A DNA stretch of 48,982 bases from an uncultured Bacilli bacterium (lineage in GTDB: Bacteria; Bacillota_I; Bacilli_A; RF39; UBA660), in NCBI GenBank assembly GCA_934162285.1, contig CAKPHY010000009.1, forward strand, positions 1 to 48,982, in the 5' to 3' direction. The notes beneath the pieces were generated by a model that was given only the letters and a program-made list of their open reading frames with translations, did not search any database and was not told the origin of the DNA. The position numbers and the translations under genes are program-made. Below are positions 31,176 to 38,874 of the stretch, in pieces. Each line of letters begins with the position of its first letter. The first letter of the stretch is position 1.

Positions 31176-32684
31176 ATGAATAACGTACCTAACGATTTTA
31201 ATAATCAAAATGCTAATGGATATAATTTTGATCCTAATCAACAAGTGGAACAAATGAATTTTAATCCTGGAGTTAATAACTATGCTCCTAATGGTTATCA
31301 AGCTCCCGAACCAGTAGCTCCCAAAGAAGAGTTACGAGTTGAACCAAGTAAAAAAATTCATTTAATTTATTTAATAATAATATTAATATTAATGATTGCT
31401 TTTGCTTTTGTTCTTTTAAAGAAGAAAAACTATTATGCTGTTGTTTTTGTTAACAAAGATAATGTTGAAGCTATTGTTGTAAAAGAAAATGATACCGCAA
31501 GTTCTAAAGTAATAAGTGATGAAACTTTCTTGGGTTGGTATGTAGGAGATACTAAATTTGATTTTTCTTCAAAAATAACTAGTAACACTATTTTGACAGC
31601 TAAATATCAAGAAGAAGCGAAAGAATACACAGTAACATTTGATACTGATGGAGCAACTCCTATTGATCCTGTTACTGTTAAAGAAAACGAAGTTGTAGCT
31701 AAACCGGCTACTGATCCTAAAAAAGATGAATATCGTTTTGTGGAATGGCAATTAAATGGCGTTGCTTATGATTTTACTCAAAAAGTGACAAGTGATATTA
31801 CATTAGTTGCTAAATATGAAGCTCTTGATCCAAGTGAAATAACTTATACAGTAACATTTGATACTAATGGTGGTAATACTATTGAACCAGTGGTAGTAAA
31901 AAAAGATGCTAAAGTAACAAAACCAACTAATCCAACTAAAGAAGGATCTACTTTTATTGAATGGCAATTAGATGGTAAAAAATATGATTTCAATCAAAAA
32001 GTAACAAAAAGTATTACTTTAATAGCAAGTTATAAAGAAAAAACTAAAGTTAAAGTAACATTCAATACTAATGGGGGAACTGCCGTTCCAGAAGCTGAAT
32101 TATATGCTGGTGATGCCCTTGGTACTTTACCAACAACTACCAAAGCTAATTATACTTTTAGTGGTTGGTATAATGGTACTACTAAATATACTGAGAAAAG
32201 TAAAATTACTAGTTCCATTACCTTAAAAGCTAAATGGTTAACAGCAGATGAAGTAACTTTAGAAAAAGCTAAAGGAAGCATTAAATCAAGTTATAATATA
32301 ACTAAAGGTAATCAAGAAATAAGTGTATCATATACAGGTTGTACAATAAAAAACACTAATACTGATTTAAAAGAAATAACAAGAAAGACAACTGATACAA
32401 AAATTAATTTAAATTTTGATATTCAATGTGGATCAGCTAAAGGAACAGTAAAATCAACAGGTGTAATTCAAAAGAGTACTTATACTTTTAGTTTAGCTGA
32501 AAAGAAATTGACAATCGATAATGGTTCATCATTAAATGGTAAACTTTATAAAGAAGATGGTTCTTTACTTGGAACGTTAACTAATGGTAGTTTAGATCTC
32601 GAAGAAGATTTAACTATAGCAAGCATTAAAATGGTTTTAGACTCTGATGCTGCAACAACATATGTTGTATCTAAAAAAGCTTAA
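31176..32684 (+). CDS. Membrane-anchored surface protein with four B-repeat (Flg_new/InlB-type) domains
   Basis: 502 aa. A cytoplasmic Asn/Gln/Pro-rich start (1-60), one membrane helix (about 66-83) and an extracellular part with four beta-grasp repeats of about 65 residues. The clearest reads YTVTFDTNGGNTIEP...FIEWQLDGKKYDF...SITLIASY; the first is degenerate. Such List_Bact_rpt domains occur in adhesins. The C-terminal 150 residues are Thr/Lys-rich with two Cys (YTGC, IQCG) and match nothing I know. No LPxTG; it stays anchored by its helix. AAGGAGAG precedes the ATG; last gene of the unit. Confidence 0.85.
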   Translation: MNNVPNDFNNQNANGYNFDPNQQVEQMNFNPGVNNYAPNGYQAPEPVAPKEELRVEPSKKIHLIYLIIILILMIAFAFVLLKKKNYYAVVFVNKDNVEAIVVKENDTASSKVISDETFLGWYVGDTKFDFSSKITSNTILTAKYQEEAKEYTVTFDTDGATPIDPVTVKENEVVAKPATDPKKDEYRFVEWQLNGVAYDFTQKVTSDITLVAKYEALDPSEITYTVTFDTNGGNTIEPVVVKKDAKVTKPTNPTKEGSTFIEWQLDGKKYDFNQKVTKSITLIASYKEKTKVKVTFNTNGGTAVPEAELYAGDALGTLPTTTKANYTFSGWYNGTTKYTEKSKITSSITLKAKWLTADEVTLEKAKGSIKSSYNITKGNQEISVSYTGCTIKNTNTDLKEITRKTTDTKINLNFDIQCGSAKGTVKSTGVIQKSTYTFSLAEKKLTIDNGSSLNGKLYKEDGSLLGTLTNGSLDLEEDLTIASIKMVLDSDAATTYVVSKKA

Positions 32685-32699
32685 TAAAATGATTAAATA

Positions 32700-32731
32700 A
32701 GTAGAAAATATATTATTTTCTGCTTTTTTTT
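32700..32731 (+). terminator. Terminator after the B-repeat protein
   Basis: AGTAGAAAAT/ATTTTCTGCT (32700-32709, 32715-32724), one G-T pair, ATATT loop, eight T. Confidence 0.85.
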
Positions 32732-32739
32732 GGTATAAT
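32731..32739 (+). promoter_or_regulatory. Extended -10 promoter of the rlmN-prkC operon
   Basis: TGGTATAAT (TG 32731-32732, TATAAT 32734-32739) directly after the T run of the terminator. Confidence 0.6.
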
Positions 32740-32756
32740 TTAATAAGGGTGTATTT

Positions 32757-33785
32757 ATGAAAAGTATATATGATTTTACCCGTGAAAAATTAGAAGAATT
32801 TTTTATAGGACAAAATGAAAAAAAATTTAAAGCAACTCAAGTTTATGAATGGCTTTATAAAAAACGTATTTCTAGTTTTGAAGAAATGCAAAATATTAGC
32901 AAAACTACTATTCAGTTATTAAAGGAGAACTTTTTAATTGATAAGTTAAAACTTTTAACATCACAATCAGATGTTGATGTCGATAAATACTTGTTTGAAC
33001 TTAAAGATCAAAACAAAATTGAAGCAGTATTGATGCATCATGATTATGGCTATAGCCTTTGTATTTCAACAGAAGTTGGTTGTAATATGGGATGCCTTTT
33101 TTGTGAAAGTGGACGTTTAAAAAAAGTTCGTAATTTAGAAGTATCAGAAATGGTTTTGCAGATTTTACAAATAGAAAAATTAAAAAATGTTCGTATTTCT
33201 CATGTTGTTTTAATGGGAATTGGTGAACCATTTGATAATTATGATAATGTTATTGATTTTATAAAAGTCATAAATGATCCTAAAGGTATAGACTTAGGGG
33301 CTCGTCATATAACAATTTCTACTTGTGGACTTGTACCTAAAATAAAAGAATTTATGGAACTTAATACTCAAGTTAATTTAGCTGTTAGCTTACATGCACC
33401 AAATAATTATTTGCGCGATAAAATAATGCCTATTAATAAAGCGTATAAAATTGAAGAATTAATGGAAGCAATAAAAGCATATATTAAAAAAACTAATCGT
33501 CGTGTAACATTTGAATATATTATGCTAAAAGATCTAAATGATACTAAAGATTGTGCTTTAGAACTTGCTAAGTTGTTAAAAGGCATAAATTGTTATGTTA
33601 ATTTAATTCCTTATAATCGAACATCAGCTCATGATAAGTTTGGTAAAAGTGATAAAGAAACAATATTAAAATTTTATGATACTTTAAAGAAAAATAATAT
33701 AAATGTTACAATTAGAAGAGAGTTTGGCTCTAAGGTAATGGCTGCATGTGGTCAATTAAGAGCTAATTATGAGGAGGAAAAATAA
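32757..33785 (+). CDS. rlmN: Dual-specificity 23S rRNA/tRNA adenine-C2 methyltransferase RlmN
   Basis: 342 aa. Radical SAM enzyme with CxxxCxxC as CNMGCLFC (Cys109, Cys113, Cys116) and the methyl-carrying Cys331 in AACGQLRA. GARHITIST, AVSLHAPN and MPINKAYK are typical. It methylates C2 of A2503 in 23S rRNA and A37 in some tRNAs. The residues after the cluster read CESGRLKKVRNL instead of the more usual CA(S/T)xxxGxxRNL. AAGGGTG precedes the ATG. The stop overlaps the prpC start (TAATG), matching the Bacillus order rlmN-prpC-prkC. Confidence 0.97.
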   Translation: MKSIYDFTREKLEEFFIGQNEKKFKATQVYEWLYKKRISSFEEMQNISKTTIQLLKENFLIDKLKLLTSQSDVDVDKYLFELKDQNKIEAVLMHHDYGYSLCISTEVGCNMGCLFCESGRLKKVRNLEVSEMVLQILQIEKLKNVRISHVVLMGIGEPFDNYDNVIDFIKVINDPKGIDLGARHITISTCGLVPKIKEFMELNTQVNLAVSLHAPNNYLRDKIMPINKAYKIEELMEAIKAYIKKTNRRVTFEYIMLKDLNDTKDCALELAKLLKGINCYVNLIPYNRTSAHDKFGKSDKETILKFYDTLKKNNINVTIRREFGSKVMAACGQLRANYEEEK

Positions 33786-34519
33786 TGAAGTATTTTTATA
33801 TAACAGATGCAGGAACTATTCGTGATCATAATGAAGATAGTGTAACTATTGTTGAAAATAGTCATGGCGAATATTTATTAGCTGTTGCTGATGGTATGGG
33901 TGGTCATCGAGCTGGTGAAGTAGCATCTAATATCGTTATCAATCATTTGACTGATAGATTTTTAAAAAATGAACAAATAGGTGATAAAGAAGAAGCAATA
34001 AATTGGATTAAAACTACTGTTTCTGAAGCGAATGAGTTAATTATCAAACATACTCAAGATTATCCTGAGAGTACTGGGATGGGAACAACTATTGTTGTAG
34101 CTTTGTATTCAAAAGATTATTTGCTATTTGGTAATTTAGGTGATTCTTCAGGATTTGTTGTAAAAAATCATGAATTACATAAGATTACTAATGATCATAC
34201 ACTAGTTAATTTATTAGTTAAATCAGGAGAATTGACCGAAGAAGAAGCCAAAGATCATCCTCGTAAAAATGTTTTAATGAAGGCATTAGGGGCAACTACG
34301 AGTATTGAAATGGATATATTTGATGTTGAAACTGATGTTGATGGCATTTTACTTTGTAGTGATGGTTTAACTAATATGTTAGAACAAGATCAAATAATGA
34401 AAGTATTAGATACCGGTTCAGCTGTTGAAGAAAAATTAAATAAATTAGTAATTAAAAGCAATAATCGTGGGGGAACAGACAATATATCAATTGCATATTT
34501 GACAAAGGATGGTGAATAG
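33785..34519 (+). CDS. prpC: PP2C-type Ser/Thr phosphatase PrpC/Stp
   Basis: 244 aa. PPM motifs with the metal-binding Asp: RDHNEDS, VADGMGGHRAGEVAS, STGMGTT, GNLGDSSGF, DHPRKN, LLCSDGLTN and GGTDNIS. It reverses phosphorylation by PrkC in the cytosol. Start is coupled to rlmN; prkC begins 2 nt after its stop. Length is normal. Confidence 0.97.
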   Translation: MKYFYITDAGTIRDHNEDSVTIVENSHGEYLLAVADGMGGHRAGEVASNIVINHLTDRFLKNEQIGDKEEAINWIKTTVSEANELIIKHTQDYPESTGMGTTIVVALYSKDYLLFGNLGDSSGFVVKNHELHKITNDHTLVNLLVKSGELTEEEAKDHPRKNVLMKALGATTSIEMDIFDVETDVDGILLCSDGLTNMLEQDQIMKVLDTGSAVEEKLNKLVIKSNNRGGTDNISIAYLTKDGE

Positions 34520-34521
34520 TC

Positions 34522-36234
34522 TTGATAACAAAGGGGCAAAAGATAAATGATCGTTACAGAATAATCAAGACAATTGGTGAAGGTGGAATGGCTAATGTTT
34601 ATTTAGCCGAGGATGAAATTTTAAATCGTGAAGTTGCTGTTAAAGTTTTAAGAGGAGATTTAGCTGAAGACGAAAAATTTGTTAGAAGATTTCAACGTGA
34701 AGCTATTTCTGCTAGTAGTTTAAATCATAAAAATATTGTTGAAGTTTATGATGTTGGTGAAGAAAACGGAAATTATTTTATTGTAATGGAATATATTAAA
34801 GGTCAGACATTAAAAAATCTTATTAAAAAAAGAGGAGCTTTGTCTTTACCAGAAGTAATTGATATTATGCTACAACTTACAAGTGGCCTTTCATGTGCAC
34901 ATAAAAATCAAATAATTCATCGTGATATCAAACCTCAAAATGTTATGATTTTAGAAGATGGCACAATAAAAATAACAGATTTTGGTATTGCAACGGCATT
35001 AAATACAGCCGAAATGACTCAAACTAATTCAATTATGGGTTCAGTTCATTATTTGCCACCAGAACAAGCGAGTGGTAAAACAACAACAGTTAAAAGTGAT
35101 ATTTATTCTACAGGAATTTTAATGTATGAATTATTAACGGGTACTATTCCTTTTAAGGGTGAAAATGCTGTTGAAATTGCCATGAAACAATTAAAAGAGG
35201 ATTTGCCTTCTGTTTGCAAGAAAAATCCGGAAATTCCCCAAAGTGTTGAAAATATTTTAATGCGTGCTTGTGCTAAAAATCCTGATAATCGTTATGATAA
35301 TATTGATCAAATGTATGAAGATATTAAAGTTTGTTTATCAGAAGAACACAAAAATGATGCGCCAGTTTATTATCGCTTTCCTGAACATGAAACTGATAAA
35401 ACAAAAAGGCTAAAAACTTTAAAAAAAGTTGAATTTGAAAATTTAGGTGGGACATTAACTATGAAGAAAACCTCAAAAAAAGGAAAAATATTAAATGAAG
35501 CTGTAGTAATAACAGGTTTAATCTGTATTTTCTTAATGCTTGCTTTTGGATCAATATTAATAATATATCCAAAATTAACAGAAGTTCCTGAAGTTACTAT
35601 TATTGATGTATCTAATATGGACGTGACTGTAGCTGAAAAAGCTTTAAAAGACTTAGGCTTAAATATAAGTACCGATATTACATATAAATCATCAAATACT
35701 ATTGCTAAAGGTAAAGTAATTTCAACCGATCCTGTCATTGGAAGAACAGTTAAGAAAGGTAAATTAGTATCTTTAGTTGTTTCAACAGGTCAAAATGGAA
35801 TTGCTCTTGAAAATTATATAGGTAAAAATTATTACGAAATTAAAGGTAGTTTAGAAAAACTAGGTATTAAAATAAACGTTGAAACTGAAGAAGTTACTGA
35901 AGACAACAAGATTAATGAAAATACTATTATTGCTCAAGATCCTAAAGCCGGAACTATTATTAGTGAGGGTGAAAGTATTACTTTGACAATCCCGGATGTA
36001 GTTACACTTTATCCTGATTTTGTTGGTGAAGGTTGGACTTATGATAAAGTAGTAGAATTTTGTACAAGCCATGACGTTAGTGTTCAAAAGATTGAAAAAC
36101 AAACGAATGATTACCCTGAAGGAACAATAATTGCTCAAGGTCGTAAACCAGGTATGCGTGTAACAAGTCCTTATACTTTATCCATTACTGTAGCAATACC
36201 AATGCCTGTGGAACAAGAAAATGATGAAGGGTAG
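34522..36234 (+). CDS. prkC: PASTA-domain Ser/Thr kinase PrkC/Stk1
   Basis: 570 aa. Hanks-type kinase 10-270 with GEGGMANVYLA (19-29), Lys41, HRDIKPQN (catalytic loop about 133-140) and DFGIA. One membrane helix follows (about 325-350), then three PASTA domains (about 365-428, 430-497, 500-566), which bind muropeptides or lipid II. In Bacillus it drives spore germination and wall control. The start is TTG 34522, with AGGATGGTGA upstream and no in-frame ATG before the kinase domain. rsgA overlaps its end by 14 nt. Confidence 0.96.
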   Translation: MITKGQKINDRYRIIKTIGEGGMANVYLAEDEILNREVAVKVLRGDLAEDEKFVRRFQREAISASSLNHKNIVEVYDVGEENGNYFIVMEYIKGQTLKNLIKKRGALSLPEVIDIMLQLTSGLSCAHKNQIIHRDIKPQNVMILEDGTIKITDFGIATALNTAEMTQTNSIMGSVHYLPPEQASGKTTTVKSDIYSTGILMYELLTGTIPFKGENAVEIAMKQLKEDLPSVCKKNPEIPQSVENILMRACAKNPDNRYDNIDQMYEDIKVCLSEEHKNDAPVYYRFPEHETDKTKRLKTLKKVEFENLGGTLTMKKTSKKGKILNEAVVITGLICIFLMLAFGSILIIYPKLTEVPEVTIIDVSNMDVTVAEKALKDLGLNISTDITYKSSNTIAKGKVISTDPVIGRTVKKGKLVSLVVSTGQNGIALENYIGKNYYEIKGSLEKLGIKINVETEEVTEDNKINENTIIAQDPKAGTIISEGESITLTIPDVVTLYPDFVGEGWTYDKVVEFCTSHDVSVQKIEKQTNDYPEGTIIAQGRKPGMRVTSPYTLSITVAIPMPVEQENDEG

Positions 36235-37051
36235 AATTGTTAAACAAATAAGCAATGATTATACGATAAAATCAGACAATTTATATGTTTGTAAAGCTAG
36301 AGGAGTTTTTAGAAATAATAAAGAAACTCCTTTAGTTGGTGATATAGTTGATTTTGATTCTAATAAAAAAATCATTGAAAAAATATATCCACGAGTTAAC
36401 TCTTTGGTGCGACCACCAATAAGTAATGTTGATCAAGCTTTAATTGTTACTAGTTGTAAAGATCCTGAATTTTCTTCTAACTTACTTGATAAACTTTTAG
36501 TTGTTATTGAATATAATCGTATTAAACCAATTATTTGTTTTACTAAACTTGATTTATTAAATGATACTGAAAAAGCTAAAATTACTAAATATATTGAATA
36601 TTATAAAAGTTTAGGATATCTAGTTTTAACTAATGAAAAAAAAGCTAACTTTGCTGGTGTTTTTCAAAATAAAATAACTGTTTTTACTGGTCAAAGTGGA
36701 GCTGGTAAAAGTAGTTTATTAAATTTTTTAGATAATAATTTAGAATTAAAAACTGGTGAAATCTCTAAAGCTTTAGGTCGTGGTAAACATACAACAAGAC
36801 ACACTGAATTAATGGAAGTAAGTGGAGGCTTAATTGCTGATACACCAGGTTTTTCAAGTATCGATTTAAACACTTTAAAACCTATTGAAATAAGAGATAA
36901 CATGATTGATATGTTTGCTGCTTTAGAGCATTGTAAATATCGTGATTGTATGCATGTTAAAGAAGATGGATGTTTCATTAAAGAGCAAATAAAAAATAAT
37001 GAAATATTAAAAGAAAGATATGAAAATTATTTAAATTTTATTAGGAGGTAA
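36221..37051 (+). CDS. rsgA: Ribosome small subunit-dependent GTPase RsgA
   Basis: 276 aa. An OB-fold start (1-65), then a circularly permuted GTPase: TKLD (G4) comes before the P-loop TGQSGAGKSSLLN (about 155-167), with DTPGFSS (G3) after. A zinc module at the end uses Cys and His of HCKYRDCMHVKEDGC. It helps late 30S maturation. Two adjacent ATG codons (36221, 36224) are possible starts. It overlaps prkC, and the position after prkC is the Bacillus order; PrkC phosphorylates RsgA (CpgA) there. Confidence 0.96.
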   Translation: MMKGRIVKQISNDYTIKSDNLYVCKARGVFRNNKETPLVGDIVDFDSNKKIIEKIYPRVNSLVRPPISNVDQALIVTSCKDPEFSSNLLDKLLVVIEYNRIKPIICFTKLDLLNDTEKAKITKYIEYYKSLGYLVLTNEKKANFAGVFQNKITVFTGQSGAGKSSLLNFLDNNLELKTGEISKALGRGKHTTRHTELMEVSGGLIADTPGFSSIDLNTLKPIEIRDNMIDMFAALEHCKYRDCMHVKEDGCFIKEQIKNNEILKERYENYLNFIRR

Positions 37052-37054
37052 AAT

Positions 37055-37675
37055 ATGAAAATAGCTACATCAATTCTTAATGCTAATGATCGTGTTAAAG
37101 TAATTAATGAGTTAAATAATTCATTAACAAACTATATTCACTTTGATGTTATGGATGGTAATTTCGTAAGTGATTATCAATTACCTGTAACTGAATTAAG
37201 AAATTTAATACAAATTTCCAAGAAAAAAAATGATGTTCATTTAATGGTTGAACACCCTTTAGCATATATAGATGCTATTAAAGATTTACCTATTGAACAA
37301 ATAGCTGTTCATGTTGAAATAGAAGATAATTTAAAAGAAATTTTTACTCTTTTAAAAGAAAATAATATTAAATGTAGCTTAGCTGTTGATCTAGATACAG
37401 ATATAAAAAAAGTTACGCCGTATTTACCTTTTATTGATACCATTTTAATTATGACTGTTAAGGCAGGAAAAGGTGGTCAAGCATTCTCACCTTCGGCATT
37501 AGAAAAAATGCCTTTTATTCCCGGTAACATTAATATTGAATTAGATGGTGGAATAAATAATATAACCATCAAGAAATTAAATGGTTCAAGACTTCCAGAT
37601 ATATTAGTGTCAGGTAGTTATATCTTAAAAGATATCGAAAACAACATAAAAGTATTAAAGCAGGAGATGATTTAA
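37055..37675 (+). CDS. rpe: Ribulose-phosphate 3-epimerase
   Basis: 206 aa, a little short for the family (about 215-225). TIM barrel with the metal/catalytic residues in HFDVMDGNFV, DVHLMVEHP and ELDGGI. The phosphate-side loop, normally VNPGFGGQ, reads VKAGKGGQ. It interconverts ribulose-5-P and xylulose-5-P, feeding transketolase (also in this window at 41802). AGGAGG precedes the ATG; tcdA starts on its last base pair (TAATG). Confidence 0.92.
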   Translation: MKIATSILNANDRVKVINELNNSLTNYIHFDVMDGNFVSDYQLPVTELRNLIQISKKKNDVHLMVEHPLAYIDAIKDLPIEQIAVHVEIEDNLKEIFTLLKENNIKCSLAVDLDTDIKKVTPYLPFIDTILIMTVKAGKGGQAFSPSALEKMPFIPGNINIELDGGINNITIKKLNGSRLPDILVSGSYILKDIENNIKVLKQEMI

Positions 37676-38349
37676 TGTTTGAAAGAACGATCGCTTTAAT
37701 AGGTGCTGAGAATGTCAAAAAATTGCATTTAAAAAAAGTTTTAGTCTTAGGTGTAGGTGGTGTTGGCTCTTATGCAGTTGAAGCTTTAGTGCGAGCAGGA
37801 ATTGGTACTCTTATAATTATTGATGCTGATTATGTTGCTTTGTCTAATTTGAATAGGCAATTAATGACTAATCAAAATAATATTGGTTTATCAAAAGTTG
37901 ACGTTTTAGAAGAACGTATAAAAAGCATTAATCCTGATTGCCATGTAATTAAAATAAAAGAATTTATAACAACTGACAATTTAAATTTGCTTTTTAATTT
38001 AGAACCAGACTTTATCATTGATTGTATTGATACCATTAAAACGAAAAAATATTTAATTAAAGAATGTTTAAAGCGAAAAATTAGATTTATTTCTTCAATG
38101 GGAATGGGAAATAAACTTGATCCAACGCGTATAAAAATAACAGATTTATCTAAAACCGCTTATGATAAAATTGCTAAAGAATTGCGAAACTTTGTAAAAA
38201 AAGAACATATAAAAGGTAAAATTCCTGTAATTTTTAGTGATGAACAACCAATAAAAGTAGAAAAAGTAATCGGCTCTATTTCTTTTGTACCAAGTGTTGC
38301 TGGATTAATTGGAGCAAGTTATGTTATAAAAGAAATAATAAAGGAGTAA
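37675..38349 (+). CDS. tcdA: tRNA threonylcarbamoyladenosine dehydratase (TcdA/CsdL)
   Basis: 224 aa, E1-like ThiF/MoeB fold. Nucleotide-binding GVGGVGSYAVEALVRAG (22-38), the adenylation residues in DADYVALSNLNRQ, and a central DCIDTIKTKK. The end carries IGSISFVPSVAGL. It cyclises t6A to ct6A at tRNA position 37 using ATP. In Bacillus the slot after rpe holds thiN (thiamine pyrophosphokinase); here tcdA occupies it. MoeB/ThiF cannot be wholly excluded, but no ThiS or MoaD gene is near. Confidence 0.9.
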   Translation: MFERTIALIGAENVKKLHLKKVLVLGVGGVGSYAVEALVRAGIGTLIIIDADYVALSNLNRQLMTNQNNIGLSKVDVLEERIKSINPDCHVIKIKEFITTDNLNLLFNLEPDFIIDCIDTIKTKKYLIKECLKRKIRFISSMGMGNKLDPTRIKITDLSKTAYDKIAKELRNFVKKEHIKGKIPVIFSDEQPIKVEKVIGSISFVPSVAGLIGASYVIKEIIKE

Positions 38350-38351
38350 AA

Positions 38352-38864
38352 ATGAAAAAGATATTAAAAGAGATTCCTAAATTAGAAGGATCAATATTAT
38401 TAATAGGTGATCTCCTTGCGATCGAAGAAAAAATCGAAAAAAATACTAAAATTACAGAAGTATTTTGTTTAAATAACAATAATAATAGTTTAGATACCGA
38501 TTCGGAAACTTCAGAATCAATCAATAATGATTTTAATTTAAAACATCTTCATGAATATTTAAAAAATGGTGTTGATAATGTTTTTTGTAATTATGAAGAA
38601 ATCAAAAATGAAATTCCTTCTTTTGTTAGAGAAATTTTAAGAGTAACTAAAAAAAATATTTATGTTTTTTTTACAAAGAAAGAAGATTATACTTTTTTAA
38701 AAGATAAATTTAAAAGATATAATTTGGAAATAAAAGAAAATGAAGAAGAACGTTATTTTGTTATTGAAGCCAATGATATAGTTGTAACACAAACAAAAGA
38801 AATTTATTATTACTTTTTAGATAATTTAGAAAAAATTTATAATAAAATAAGCGATAGTATATAA
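38352..38864 (+). CDS. Hypothetical protein with Rossmann-like pattern
   Basis: 170 aa, unknown. The outer parts alternate strands and helices in a way that recalls a reduced SAM-methyltransferase fold (EGSILLIGDLLAIEE; later VREILRVTKKNIYVFFTKKEDYTFLKDKF), but no glycine-rich SAM loop or catalytic motif is visible. The middle (residues about 38-62) is an Asn/Ser/Asp-rich low-complexity linker. It is 2 nt after tcdA with AAAGGAG and 10 nt before the glycosidase gene, so it is co-expressed. It may be a decayed enzyme or a lineage-specific protein. Confidence 0.6.
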   Translation: MKKILKEIPKLEGSILLIGDLLAIEEKIEKNTKITEVFCLNNNNNSLDTDSETSESINNDFNLKHLHEYLKNGVDNVFCNYEEIKNEIPSFVREILRVTKKNIYVFFTKKEDYTFLKDKFKRYNLEIKENEEERYFVIEANDIVVTQTKEIYYYFLDNLEKIYNKISDSI

Positions 38865-38874
38865 ATGGTGAAAT

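Noticed and set aside
32757..33785. Cfr-type resistance methyltransferase instead of RlmN
   Set aside because: Overall similarity, C-terminal AACGQLRA and the operon position with prpC-prkC fit the housekeeping RlmN.
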